From Paraescarpia echinospica (lineage: Eukaryota; Annelida; Polychaeta; Sabellida; Siboglinidae): a stretch of DNA of 64,000 nt. The stretch spans positions 2,397,338 through 2,461,337 of the forward strand of contig CM034544.1 in NCBI GenBank assembly GCA_020002185.1, in the 5' to 3' direction. How positions within the stretch are numbered: position 1 is the stretch's first letter; every line of letters starts with the position of its first letter. Below are positions 34,734-45,889 of this stretch, one piece after another. The notes below the pieces were generated by a model. The model saw only the letters and a list, made by a program, of their open reading frames with translations, did not search any database and was not told where the DNA came from. A program made the translations under genes and the position numbers.

Positions 34734-35000
34734 GACAACCGGACAGTCACCTCCTGGTGCGACTTGCTAGGAAGTTTGGTGTTGAACACGACCAGCTTGG
34801 CGCTTTGCTAAGAGTCCCGACGGCCACCGTTCAACACATAAAACATTGCAATCCCGACACAGCTACGTGCACGTTGAAGATACTGCAGACGTGGAAGGAC
34901 ATGAGTGAGAAACGCGGTAATTCGAGTACAATGTTTGCCGAACTGTGCGCTACATTTACTGACCTTGGCAGAAAGGATCTCGTCGATGACATCCGAAAGG
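34734..35000 (+). CDS. Death-domain exon
   Basis: A 267 nt exon (acceptor GTGTTTTCTAG, donor GTGAGT) encoding about 89 residues that form a whole death domain of normal length. The six-helix pattern is visible: HLLVRLARKFG, EHDQLGALL, TATVQHIKHC, TLKILQTWKDMSEKRG with the typical Trp of helix 4, MFAELCATFTDLGRKDLVDD for helices 5-6. Death domains bind other death domains homotypically to assemble signalling platforms. Both flanking introns are phase 1. Codons are C/G-biased at the third position, supporting expression and selection. A CARD or DED is less likely, given the helix-4 Trp and spacing. Confidence 0.8.
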
Positions 35001-35179
35001 GTGAGTGGACAACAAAATAACGAAATGTAGATTTGTACCCTGTTTGATTCCACAGATCATGATCTTTACCATGATACCTCATTTGTTGAAATACATTCAG
35101 GAGTTTGTTTATTTATTACTAAAATTTAAGCAAATTTAACAAGCGACCTTACAATAAAGGACGTGATTTCGAGCCATGT

Positions 35180-35590
35180 TGTCTTTATTAATAATATTTG
35201 TTTTGGGGTCTAATTGTTGAGGAAACATACTGGACATTGAAAAACTAGATTATGCAGAATACATTGTTGCCAAAAGCACTGTATAATGGGACATGACGTA
35301 GACAGCTATTTCAAGCTCGTATGCAGAATAGACCGGTGTGAGTTAATACCAGGTTCACTGTGGAGCGTCACAAAATTGGTCTTATTAAACGAAATGTAAC
35401 CATCACAAAGAGAATATTAAGTCGCACAGGTCGATTCTGCACACGAGCTATAAATAGCTGTCTAAGTAATGTGTAATCAAAATTCATATTTTGACAATAA
35501 TGCATACCTTATCATCCATATTTCAATGTCCAGTTTATTTTCCTCGACAAATAATCCAGAACTATTCAAATATTATTTATAATTTACTAG
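35180..35590. repeat. Fold-back element (~410 bp) in intron
   Basis: Long imperfect inverted repeat. The left arm block AGACAGCTATTTCAAGCTCG (35302) pairs with CGAGCTATAAATAGCTGTCT (35446), and ACTGGACATTGAAA (35229) pairs with TTTCAATGTCCAGT (35521). The symmetry continues outward to about 35180 and 35590 and inward almost to the centre near 35380. It has no coding capacity, consistent with a MITE or fold-back element. Terminal bases and target duplication are not resolved. Confidence 0.75.
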
Positions 35591-36592
35591 CCCATAAAAA
35601 ATAGAAATTATGAGTCCAAATGACATCGTATCTGAAAAAGTTTGCATCCTTTTAGCAATACATCAAAATCTATTGAAGATTTTTAACAAATGAGGTAAAA
35701 TGTTAAAGCTGATGAATGGTGTGTTGAATAATCCAAAACCGCCTAACACTATATTTCAGAACTTTGCAAATTAATACCCACTTTGCTCTAGTGGCAGGTC
35801 AGAAACGAAGCCGCAGTGTCGCCTGAATTATTTGGGGATATTAACCACTGATACATAATTATTAAGTAAACTATCTATTACGTATTTTACTGCGAACTCA
35901 AAACCGTCAGATGTGTGAATAATCAAACGGTTTGAACATGATTTATCAGAACAGCTTTTTCTGTAAATTACACACTGTATAACTATGAATACGAAAGGCA
36001 CACCAAATCTTTGGAAAGCATATTTTTCCTGTTTTTCAAAGAACCGGAAACTGGAGAACGATGGAAAGCATAACCACATTCACATCGTGTGGGTAATGAA
36101 AAATGTGGTATATTTTGGTATTGTGTAGTTATAGATCCCATATTATATAAACAGTTGATGACTTTGCAACAATAACCGTGTCAACATTGAATGAAAATTA
36201 CACGCGACATTTCGGGAGGTTGAAATGACCCTCTATTATGAGAATTCTGGATTTCCGATTCCCGGAAGTGTCAAATTATTATCCATTAAGCAACAATTGC
36301 AGCAAAGGGAAGTTTCTTAAGTTAATAATTACAAATGGGATAATTTAGAAAGCTAGCGGTGTGTTTTGATTTTTAAAGTCTCAAAATCGACGCGAGTTTG
36401 TTTTTTGTCTTTCTCTTATCCACCACGCGTTATTCGAACCGACACATATGAGTTTATTATACAAATTATTACAAGGTGGTCAGAGAAAATAACAAAATAT
36501 ATGAATCCGCTATGTAATTATATATTAAAGCATATTTACTATGTTGTTTCTGTAAGACTATGAACAAGAAATGTAACTGTCGTCGGTTTTAG

Positions 36593-36640
36593 AACAAAGC
36601 CAATTCGCACGTGAACTACACGCCAAGCAAACCGAGGAAG
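36593..36640 (+). CDS. Death-domain gene, exon 3 (48 nt)
   Basis: Acceptor GTCGGTTTTAG and donor GTAACG enclose 48 nt encoding EQSQFARELHAKQTEE, a short charged helix that can start the coiled coil. Phase 1 on both sides, so it can be skipped without a frameshift. Very short; support is the perfect phase fit and the same G|AA start codon split as exons 4 and 11. Confidence 0.55.
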
Positions 36641-36695
36641 GTAACGTAATGTTGTTATGTAATTGTTAAATAATATATCTGCTTATAGCGCTGCT

Positions 36696-36739
36696 GTCTC
36701 TCCCCCCTCTCTCTCTCCCTCTCTCTCTCCCTCTCTGTA

Positions 36740-36835
<96 letters not shown>

Positions 36836-36915
36836 CCTCCCTCCCTCCCTCCCTCCCTCCCTCTCTGTCTCTCTCTCTCGCCCCTCTCTCTCTCTCTTTC
36901 TCTCTCTTCCCCCCT
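36696..36915. repeat. Polypyrimidine (CT)n/(CCCT)n/(TCTG)n tract
   Basis: Mixed CT, TCTG and CCCT tandem runs over 220 bp in the intron after exon 3. Confidence 0.95.
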
Positions 36916-37261
36916 ATATCTGCGTCTGCCCTCTCTCTTGTACATGTATGTCTTGTTTTCATTAGTGATATGTATTTTATCCATATCCGTTTTGTTTGTT
37001 CTTAAACATTATATAATAGTTCTGTTCGCAACCAATGGACTGATTAGAATTTGTGCCAGCAATTACTAAACAACGCTGATATTCCAATAGGCTTTAATGA
37101 TTGGGCAGACAAGAAATACCAGTTAGCAACTGCATTATGTGGATAGCGATCTTACCAACGGTAGTTACTTTATAAAGCAAGGCACACGTTTGATTGAAAA
37201 TTGTTACCATTGGATTTCACAAAACTGGTCTGCGGGTGTATAATTGTTTTAGCACCAAGGA

Positions 37262-40200
37262 CTAATAATGGAACTCAACATAGCATCTTTTAATTGTAAT
37301 GGCTTTAAAGGTTATACATTCCTTTTAAAATTATTTATTGATAACATTTACAAGAGCTTATGCTTACTAAAGAAGATTTTCATTTATTTAACTCCAGTCG
37401 TGATGGTTATGCTGGTTATGGTGTGTCTCCTTAGACACCTCGAGTGGTATTTTATCAGGGAGGCCATATGGTGGGGTAGGATTTTTGTGGAAATGCTCCC
37501 TGAATAAATATATTACCAAAATGCATTATTGCTATGACTGGTTTTGCGGCATAGAAGTATGTTGGGGGAATAAAGAATGTGAAGAAAACCGAGGCAGATT
37601 TAAAGATTATGTGTCAGAAATTGCTATATACATTGATAATATTAATAGCTCATGTATATGTTATGACTGTTCTGATCATTCATGATCATAATTCTGATCA
37701 TTATCCTGTGTCGTTCACCATTGACAGTGCTATTGTACCAGCACAAGTTAGTGGTAGTGTTAACACTAACAAAATTAAGCAAGTTATACATTGGGACACC
37801 TTACACCCACATGATACTGACTCGTAGAGAGAACGCACGTACGTTGAACTGTCTAAACTGTATGTTTCACCCGGTGTTAAATGTAGTAATCCTAATTGTA
37901 GTAATTGTAGTCACCATGATGATATTGATGAGCTTCATAACTCTGTCGTATCCACTCTGAAGAGGTCTGGTCAAACACTTGTGTCAACTCGTAAATGTTC
38001 TTCTAAATACAATGTTGTATCAGGGCGTACTGAGCGTGTGAAAGAACGGCACAGTGCAGCTCGTGATACCTACTGGCTGTGGAGACAGGTTGGAAAACCT
38101 AGGCATGGTGATGTTGTTAATGTCATGAACCTGTCCATAATCAAATTTAAGCATGCGGTCGGTCAACAAATGTTTAAAAAAAGCTAAAGGAACTATTACT
38201 GCTAATTCCATTGCAGAAAAGTTATGTTAAAAGATCATCGACATTTCTAGAAGGAAATTAAGAACCATATGAACAGTAAAGTTAAACTACTAAGGAACAT
38301 TGAAGGTGTACATGGTGATGTCGATATTGGGTCAATGTGGTAGCACCACTACGAAAATATATTTAACGATGTGAAGGATAGCCGTTGTGATAACGTTCAC
38401 TTTGATTCTATCAATGACAATAATGGAATTACTGTTGATGCAGTTGGTATGATGAGTATTATTAATGAATTATCATGCAATAAGTCACCAGGTCTGGATG
38501 GTATTACTGCAGAACACATCAAGTTCGTCGATGATCAAATTGTGGTGCTATTATCTACCCTTGTGACCTCTAGTATGGTGCATGGTTATGTTCCGAAATC
38601 AGTCTCAGATTCTGCTATAGTACCGTCTATTAACGATATAAATAGACGGGTAATTAACAAATGTAATTACAGGTCAATAAGCCTTTCTCACATATGTTCC
38701 TAGATAATAGATACTGTGTAATTCAACACAATGGAAAACAAATTGCAAACTACGCTTGATCAGTTTGGAGTTAAGCCAAAACATGGAACGGAGCTGTGTG
38801 TTTTTAATTGACATTTAAGGAATTACTAAGATTTTACACTAAACACAGTTCAGCTGTGCAACTTGCGTTTCTCGGTGCTTCAAAAGCATTTGATCGAGTC
38901 AATCGTCATAAGTTGTTATCGAAATTAGAACTGCGCGATGTACCGAAATATATTCTAAGAATACTCAGCAGTGAATTCAATAAACAATGTGTATGTATCT
39001 GATTGGAATCTACCTACTCGGATTTCTTCTAAGTGGGCAACGATGTTAAGCAAGGTGTAATGTTATCACCTTCATTTGTTTTAACTTTTACACTGACAAC
39101 CATAGTACCAGACTAGATATTGGTTGTAGTCTGGGTACTATGGTTGTTAATCAGCTGATATATGCTGATGACCTACTTTTATTCGCTCCTTCCGCCAAGG
39201 GACTACAAGCTTTACAATATAATGCTGGCAAATCCTTGATCATGTACTTTGATTCTAGAAACTCAAATATTGCCAGTGAAATGACTTTATGAGGAAAGAA
39301 GTTAAACTTCGCCACCTCTTGTAAATACCTTGGACATGTCATTTGTAAGGACTTATCGGATGATGCTGACATTCAAGTCAAAGTGAGACTTCTTTATGCC
39401 AAAATTAACATGTTTCGGGGAAAATGCAATTTGTGCTACACTGCTATAAAGAATAAGCTGTTTACTGCATATTTCAATAATATTTATATGTGTGCGCTAT
39501 GGATTAATTGTAGAAAAGCTAATTTTCAGCAATTTATTATTGCCTATGACAATTCACACTCAATATTGAGCATTCTGCCTTTGAGATGTAGCGCTAGCCA
39601 CATATTTGCTACATCATCAGAACAGCTATTTTTAGCTTAATCTCGAGGATTAACAGGTCTGTTAATACAATTATTCAGAGTAAAGTAAAGTAAAGTTCTT
39701 ATATAGCGCAGTATCCAGTCCTCAGGACTGTTCAAAGCGCTTTACACTTTACTCCCTGGCAGACCTGTTCAATCGAACACAATCTCGACTTCTCTGGGAA
39801 GCATCCAGCCACGCTGCAATTAATGCGCGAAGACTATTCGTACACAAATATCCACCATTGTCTATAGCCAGGTACTCATTCATACAGCTGAGTGAACTGG
39901 AGCAACGTATAGTGGACGAACTTACCCAAGGTTCGACACCGCAGCACAGGATTCGAACCCGGGTTCTCTCGGTTGAGAGTCCGAAGCTCTAGCCACTGCA
40001 CCACGGCGCTACAGTATTGTTACTAGCGACATATACAGTACGTCGCAGTTGCGGCGTCAGTGGGTCAAAGCTTTGTATACTTTTTAAATATCCTGTTTGT
40101 ATTGATATATTTATATTTTTGTTTTAATAAATATTTACATATATGTTTTTGTCGATGTACTTTTTCTATATGGACACAATCCTTGTCATAAAAAAAAAAC
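37262..40200 (+). mobile_element. LINE (jockey-superfamily type), nearly complete ORF2, split by a SINE
   Basis: Starts MELNIASFNCNGFKG at 37268, an endonuclease beginning. A basic linker lies near 38030-38150, and RT blocks include NKSPGLDGITAEHIKF near 38480, FLGASKAFDRVNRHKLL near 38870 (catalytic Asp lost or shifted), and YADDLLLF near 39157 (catalytic pair kept). Its C-terminus reads LPLRCSASHIFATSS, breaks at a SINE (39679-40013), and resumes SDIYSTSQLRRQWVKALYTF. A poly(A) of ten bases lies at about 40190-40199. Clade uncertain; a poly(A) tail and this C-terminus occur in several invertebrate lineages. Stops and shifts throughout. Confidence 0.7.
39679..40013 (-). mobile_element. tRNA-derived SINE, copy 1 (best preserved)
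   Basis: On the minus strand the head is tRNA-like: A box TGGTGCAGTGG (40003-39993) and B box GGGTTCGAATCC (39960-39949), with a loop whose central triplet CTC would suggest a tRNA-Glu origin. The body includes CAGTTCACTCAGCTGTATGA and GAGTACCTGGCTATA, a TTCCCAGAGAAG core and GCCAGGGAGTAAAGTGTAAA. The 3' tail is GCGCTATATAAG and then three ACTTT-type units. About 335 bp. It is inserted in the C-terminal coding region of the LINE around it. Confidence 0.8.
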
Positions 40201-40419
40201 ATAGTTATTATTGTTTCGAAATCGATATGTGTATAAATACGAAGAAGACGATATTCTGTAAGATTGATGTTTTATGACCATTATCCTTACTTATCACATT
40301 GTCTGTGATAAGTATCCGTGTTCAATATCTTATTCTTTATGTAACAAAATAGTATACTTTGAACTGCTATATACGTGTATATGCATTACGATTTAAATAT
40401 ATTCGGATACGCATTTCAG

Positions 40420-40497
40420 AACAACTTCTAAAACAGAAGGAAGACAAAGTAAAAGAGTTAACATCCGAGTTGACAAGTTGTCGAGAGAAAGCCGAAG
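40420..40497 (+). CDS. Death-domain gene, exon 4 (coiled coil, 78 nt)
   Basis: Acceptor GCATTTCAG, donor GTAGGC, phase 1 at both ends. It encodes EQLLKQKEDKVKELTSELTS followed by CREKAE: 26 residues with Leu/Val at heptad core positions and charged flanks, a classic parallel coiled-coil block. A decayed copy of this exon with its downstream intron sequence is found in each unit of the 54.9-60.4 kb triplication. Confidence 0.75.
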
Positions 40498-40782
40498 GTA
40501 GGCATTCATTTAACTGTACAGTCCAGAATGTTCTATATTGTATTCACATGATATCTGATGACATACAATCTGCACCAATCAGATGTAATATGTTTTATTT
40601 AAAGACTAAGTGAAATGAAATATTAAATATCTTTGAAACTTCTGATGCACAAACGTAATGCTCTTGTCAAGTAATATGCCAAATATGAAGCCTGTTCATT
40701 GTGAATTCATGACACTGCTCAAACGAGGTCATTTGCGTGTCAGAACCCGTCAGATATTGGCACGGCGAGCAGTGGAGCGGCC

Positions 40783-41226
40783 CGTTGTTTCAGACATGAC
40801 ATGACATTGCATTCGCGGAATTTAATGTGTTTTATCACCGTAAAGATAATATTCTTATCCACAAGTTTGTTAATGGATGTATCCAGGAATTGTGTTAACG
40901 TTTTGAGTTATCGCCGTTTGAACTTCGCGAATGCCCAACCTTGCATTATATCCGCTGCCGCGCATACATTGCAGGATTAAGCATTCGCGTTGTTCAAACA
41001 GCAAAAACTCAAAAACGATAAACAAATCCTGGGTATATCCAGCGACAGACTTGTACATACAATTATTATAGTTACTGTGATATTCAAAAATATAAAATCC
41101 ATTGCCAGTTTGAGCATTTTCAATGTTCAAGCGACACGTTTGTAGGTAAGAGTATTATCTTTACGGTGATATGGAAAACAAACGAAATTCCGCGATTACA
41201 ATATTAGGTACGGCCTGAAACACCAA
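40783..41226. repeat. Fold-back element (~440 bp) in intron 4
   Basis: Inverted repeat centred near 40963. Inner pairing: GTTTGAACTTCGCGAATGC (40916) with GCATTCGCGTTGTTCAAAC (40981). Outer pairing: CGCGGAATTT (40815) with AAATTCCGCG (41185), and CACCGTAAAGATAATA (40838) with its complement near 41155. The right arm has about 100 bp extra (41040-41140). Non-coding; a MITE or fold-back element. Confidence 0.75.
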
Positions 41227-41736
41227 CCCTCATAGATGCGCGCCATTCTAAACCCTAGCGGTGCTACCTGCGGTGACGTCATAACGACCGATAGATGTCG
41301 CAACAAACTGTGCAAAAAAAGTACAGAAAAGCGTGACCAAAAGGGGTCTTGAAAAGGATGTTACAAATTAGCAGAACATCAGGACACTATTTTTATATTA
41401 TATTTCATTCAGATTGTGAATAGCCCATATACCTAAGTCTTTAACTACAAAAGTTCTGTATTCAAAAAACTAAGCTCAAACTAGGCTACCTTGTTCTTTT
41501 CTATAGCAGCGAGCAATAATAACATTCATCTAAACGTAAACCTACGTCACCCGAATAATTATGTGAAATGCATTAGTAGTAGTAATAATAGTGATGATGA
41601 TAATAATAATCAATTAATTGTAAAACTTCTTTTGCGCCTAGATTGCCAGAAACCAAGATCAGAGGCGAATCAAAACAAAAGGGTTACTTAGTCTCAAAAT
41701 TGATAAGCAATACTATTCATGTTGTTTTTGATTCAG

Positions 41737-41811
41737 CGGACATTAAACAAAGGACAGAGGAAATAAACAATTTGGAGAGTCAAGTGAAAGCATGTCGGCT
41801 GACGAGCGAAG
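41737..41811 (+). CDS. Death-domain gene, exon 5 (coiled coil, 75 nt)
   Basis: Acceptor TTTTTGATTCAG, donor GTATAC, phase 1 at both ends. The 25 residues read ADIKQRTEEINNLESQVKAC then RLTSE, a heptad block with I/L/V core. It is a paralogue of exon 6: the two share flanking intron sequence and differ at about nine residues or fewer. Confidence 0.75.
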
Positions 41812-42050
41812 GTATACATTATTGTTTTCCTACTTGCATACCTACTTACGTATATACCTATAGTTCAATTCAATTCAAACAGTATACTTAAACAAATCAA
41901 ACATGTTGAATGCACAATTAAATATACAAATTAAATATACAAATATACAAAGCAAAAAGACCTGGAGAGGACTCCTACGGATCGAACCATGCGAGCAGTC
42001 ATAGTCGCACCCGCGACTGACAACGAGAGAGAGATATTTAATGTGAAATA

Positions 42051-42095
42051 GCAGAATTAATCGTAAACTACAGACGTTTCGGCGGACAAAAGTGG
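42051..42095 (+). pseudogene. Decayed copy of exon 7 in duplication unit 1
   Basis: AAACTACAGACGTTTCGGCGGACAAAAGTGG|GTAAAT aligns without gaps to the 3' part of exon 7 and its donor. The codon frame is kept (KLQTFRRTKV), but upstream the frame meets stops and no acceptor gives phase 1. The GT donor survives; the exon start does not. Confidence 0.6.
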
Positions 42096-42235
42096 GTAAA
42101 TTTGGTTGTGTTCTAACGTGGATACATTGCGTAAACAGGATGAATTTTAAGGCTTAGCCAAGTAACAAATAGTGACATATTAATTTGTTTGAAAAGGATA
42201 CATGCATGAATGTACGTTTACAAGCATAATATTGC

Positions 42236-42370
42236 ATACGTGCATGCATACACACATACATGCATATACATACGTGCTTATACAAACATGCATATACATA
42301 TGTGCATATATATACATGCATATACATACGTGCATATACATACGTGCATATACATACATACATACATACA

Positions 42371-42404
<34 letters not shown>
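42236..42404. repeat. (ACAT)n-type microsatellite
   Basis: TACATGCATA-like variants passing into pure ACAT units from about 42350. The CR1 fragment begins directly at its right edge. Confidence 0.95.
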
Positions 42405-43165
42405 GGAAGATTTACAATATACAATGGGGGGTAGTGTATTAAGTACTACTGTAAAAGAAAAGGACTTAGGGTTAACCATTAGTGCTGATATGAACGTTTC
42501 AGAGCAGTGTGGAATTGCAGCTTCAAGAGGAAATCAAATCCTTGAATTAATTAGGCGAAATATAGTGTATAAGAAAAAGAACTAATATTACCGTTGTGCA
42601 AAACAATAGTTCGGCCTCATGTAGAATATTGTATACAAACGTGGAGGCTATATCGCAAGAAGGACATATATATATGCAAGAAAGAGTACAGAGGAAAGCG
42701 ACTAAAATGATACTAAAACCGAGGGATCTTACTTACGAAATACGCCAAAGAGAATGTGGCTTAACAACACCAGAGACCAGGAGATTGAGAGGAGATCAGA
42801 TAGAAGTGCTTATATTATTGAATTGTTATGAAAATATTGATGGAAATATGTTTTCTCAGTTAAGAAAGATAAAAGGACTAGTGGACGTGAAGTTACATTA
42901 GTAAAGGCGCAGTGCAGATTATATATAAGAAAGTTCTCATTTTCACAAAGGACTGTCAATGATGGAACATATGATCTGCTGATTGTGTGGCTGCTAGTAG
43001 CGTGAATATTTTAACACTAAAATCGACACATACCTCAGAAGGGCGGGATACACGTAAATAAAAAGGGTTGGACTCTCGTCGATAAGACAATAGGCTTCCT
43101 TGTCCACCTGCCATCTAGAGGTAATTCTCTAGGTGGCAACCTTGTTAAATCTTGTTAAATACGTA
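42405..43165 (+). mobile_element. CR1 LINE copy C, 3' quarter
   Basis: Plus-strand CR1 C-terminus and 3' UTR: EKDLGLTISADMNVSEQCG near 42455-42515, RPHVEYCIQTWRLYRKKD-like near 42612, then RDLTYEIRQRECGL near 42723. It ends in two perfect CTTGTTAAAT units (43141-43160). Heavily 5'-truncated. Same family as copies A and B. Confidence 0.8.
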
Positions 43166-43904
43166 CATACTTACTACGTTTGTATTACCAAATAGTGTTA
43201 TGGGGGGGGGGCAAAATTAAATGGGTTCATATATCTTCATACTTTCTCTCATATTATGAGTACGCTTAGAGGAAGTCAGTAAAGAACGCGGGAACTCTAA
43301 TTTCTAAAATGCTCTCTTTTAGCGCGTGGCGAAACAATAATTCCGCACACCGTGTAACCGTAGAATGTACGTAATTTATTAAATTGCGTGTGAATGACAT
43401 AGATATATGTGATTTTTCTTGCTTGTCGATATGAAACATATTTTTGCTTGGGAATCAATACAGAAAACCGTTTTCAGTTGTTTGGCATTTATATTATGGG
43501 GATTCTAGTATTCAACTCACTTTCAGACTGTTATGTTTTATGTACTGTTATTATTGTTACTATGTATCATTGCATAGAAAATATAATTTACGTTTGTTTC
43601 TGCATTTATATAACAAAAGAAAATATGTACTTCCGAACAATTCACATATTTTGTGCATAGCCATTTTTAATTATCAATCTTGGTATATATTAGGAATGCG
43701 TTCGTACGCATGTTAAATCAAACCTAGTCTATACAGTGTGAACGTTCTCCATTTCAACAGGAAACGTGTCCATTAACTTCCAAATGTTCTGGGGAAGTAG
43801 AGGCCTCCATCTTAGTTACTTTAAAGTCCCCTATGCAGTGTTCCTCAAGTGTCCAGTTCCATTTACCCCAGGCCTGATTTATCCATTCACAGTACTAAGC
43901 TGTG

Positions 43905-44885
43905 TTTGCTGCCACCCTTCACATCTGGCGAGAAACACTCCGCCCTTCTTGTAGCAGCATGCTGTGTTTGCTGCCATCCTTCACATCTGGCGTGAAACAC
44001 TCCGCCCTTCTTGTAGCAGCATGCTGTGTTTGCTGCCATCCTTCACATCTGGCGTGAAACACTCCGCCCTTCTTGTAGCAGCATGCTGTGTTTGCTGCCA
44101 CCCTTCACATCTGGCGAGAAACACTCCGCCCTTTTTGTAGCAGCATGCTGTATTTGCTGCCACCCTTCACATCTGGCGTGAAACACTCCGCCCTTCTTGT
44201 AGCAGCATGCTGTGTTTGCTGCCACCCTTCACATCTGGCGTGAAACACTCCGCCCTTCTTGTAGCAGCATGCTGTGTTTGCTGCCACCCTTCACATCTGG
44301 CGAGAAACACTCCGCCCTTCTTGTAGCAGCATGCTGTGTTTGCTGCCATCCTTCACATCTGGCGTGAAACACTCCGCCCTTCTTGTAGCAGCATGCTGTG
44401 TTTGCTGCCACCCTTCACATCTGGCGTGAAACACTCCGCCCTTCTTGTAGCAGCATGCTGTGTTTGCTGCCACCCTTCACATCTGGCGAGAAACACTCCG
44501 CCCTTTGTAGCAGCATGCTGTATTTGCTGCCACCCTTCACATCTGGCGTGAAACACTCCGCCCTTCTTGTAGCAGCATGCTGTGTTTGCTGCCACCCTTC
44601 ACATCTGGCGTGAAACACTCCGCCCTTCTTGTAGCAGCATGCTGTGTTTGCTGCCACCCTTCACATCTGGCGAGAAACACTCCGCCCTTCTTGTAACAGC
44701 ATGCTGTGTTTGCTGCCACCCTTCACATCTGGCGTGAAACACTCCGCCCTTCTTGTAGCAGCATGCTGTGTTTGCTGCCACCCTTCACATCTGGCGAGAA
44801 ACACTCCGCCCTTCTTGTAGCAGCATGCTGTATTTGCTGCCATCCTTCGTATCTGGCGTGAAACACTCCGCCCTTCTTGTAGCAT
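43905..44885. repeat. 62 bp minisatellite, ~16 copies, 186 bp higher-order pattern
   Basis: The unit contains CATCTGGCG(A/T)GAAACACTCC and CAGCATGCTG, a perfect palindrome. Variant order at the GAG/GTG site is GAG-GTG-GTG repeated four times, then GAG-GTG twice, so three 62 bp monomers form a 186 bp higher-order repeat. One monomer near 44500 is four bases short. Overlapping 60-codon frames on the minus strand are products of the repeat. Confidence 0.95.
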
Positions 44886-45230
44886 GACTTGAAACATGAT
44901 GCGATCCATATATCATCACGTTGGGACCAACTGGAATTATAGCACGTGCTAACATAATGTCCCGGAAGACGGGCACAGTCCAGCCTTCCGCCTCATCCTT
45001 ACAACTGCTGATCTTTCTCTCGCTGAGTGTAGGACTATAACACGAGTCTGTCACCCTCTTCCAAAGCCTTGCAGCACCCTTTGCGGCTTGTGATTACCTT
45101 ACCGCTTTTGACGGCTTCACCTACTCCGTCGCATGGCCCTTTGCCATAACCAAACTCATACCATGACCATGATGCCTTGATGACGTTGAACGTATTGAAA
45201 ACGTGCAACGATTGCAAAGATTTAATGAGT
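44886..45230 (-). pseudogene. Degenerate protein fragment of unknown repeat family
   Basis: Two minus-strand frames (45217-45035 and 45054-44885) read SWYEFGYGKGPCDGVGEAVK and SERKISSCKDEAEGWTVPVF. The GKGPCDGVG block resembles one I know from uncharacterised, repeat-associated proteins of aquatic invertebrates ('GHGKG..DGVGg..K'). No function can be assigned. It borders the 62 bp minisatellite. Confidence 0.35.
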
Positions 45231-45376
45231 CCTGTATTGTGAACGATAACGAGATTATTATAAAACTTCTTTTGCGCCTATGTTCCCGGAAACCCAGATC
45301 AGAGGCGAATCAAAATAAAAGGGTTACTTAGTCTCAACATCGATAACCAATACTATTCATGCTGTTTTCGTTTCAG

Positions 45377-45451
45377 CGGAAATTAAAAGAATGACAGAGG
45401 AAATAAAAGATTTGAAAAGTCAAGTGAAAGCATGTCAGCAAACGAGCGAAG
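45377..45451 (+). CDS. Death-domain gene, exon 6 (coiled coil, 75 nt)
   Basis: Acceptor TTTTCGTTTCAG, donor GTATAC, phase 1 at both ends. It encodes AEIKRMTEEIKDLKSQVKAC then QQTSE. Substitutions from exon 5 keep the heptad core (I, I, L, V) and change mainly surface residues, which argues that both are under selection as coiled-coil blocks. Confidence 0.75.
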
Positions 45452-45741
45452 GTATACATTATTGTGTTCATGCATGTACACGTACGTACATATATACATA
45501 TAATAATCTTTCCTCAGTTATCAGAAGGAACTAAGAACATAGGCCGCCCAAATTAACATGCAAAGTCTTTAGCAAAGGAAACATGAAGAAACAAGCAATA
45601 GACTCCAGGCAGAGGCACTGCCTTGCCGCGGACCGACCGACCGACCTGGAGAGAACTCCTACCCGTCGAGCCATGCGAACAGTGATAGTCGTAATAGCTA
45701 CTAACAGCGAGCGAGATATACATACATTTAATGTGAAAAAT

Positions 45742-45785
45742 CAGAATTAAAAGTAAACTACAGACGTTTCGGCGGACAAACGATG
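45742..45785 (+). pseudogene. Decayed copy of exon 7 in duplication unit 2
   Basis: Same relic as at 42051-42095: frame kept (KLQTFRRTND) up to a good GTAAAT donor, no phase-1 acceptor upstream. Confidence 0.6.
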
Positions 45786-45889
45786 GTAAATTTGGTTGTA
45801 TTCTAATGTGGATACATTAGGTACACGGAACGAATTTCAAGGCTTAGCAACGTAACAAATAGTTATACATTAATTTGTTTGAAAATGAC

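Larger units (their letters stand above)
41625..42260 (+). repeat. Old intragenic duplication, unit 1
   Basis: From AACTTCTTTTGCGCCTA to the start of the ACAT repeat this matches 45262-45935: same pre-exon intron (GATCAGAGGCGAATCAAAA), exon, and downstream block CAGACGTTTCGGCGGACAAA. The third, partial copy is at 46640-46790. Confidence 0.8.

Noticed and set aside
39949..40003. Functional tRNA-Glu gene
   Set aside because: A and B boxes are present, but no proper acceptor or anticodon stems can be drawn and the sequence continues into a SINE body.
43766..43954. Exon of the death-domain gene after CAACAG at 43760
   Set aside because: The phase fits, but the frame runs without a donor into the minisatellite and shows no coiled-coil character.
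43905..44885. CRISPR-like array
   Set aside because: The 62 bp units are contiguous, without unique spacers, and the genome is eukaryotic. It is a minisatellite.
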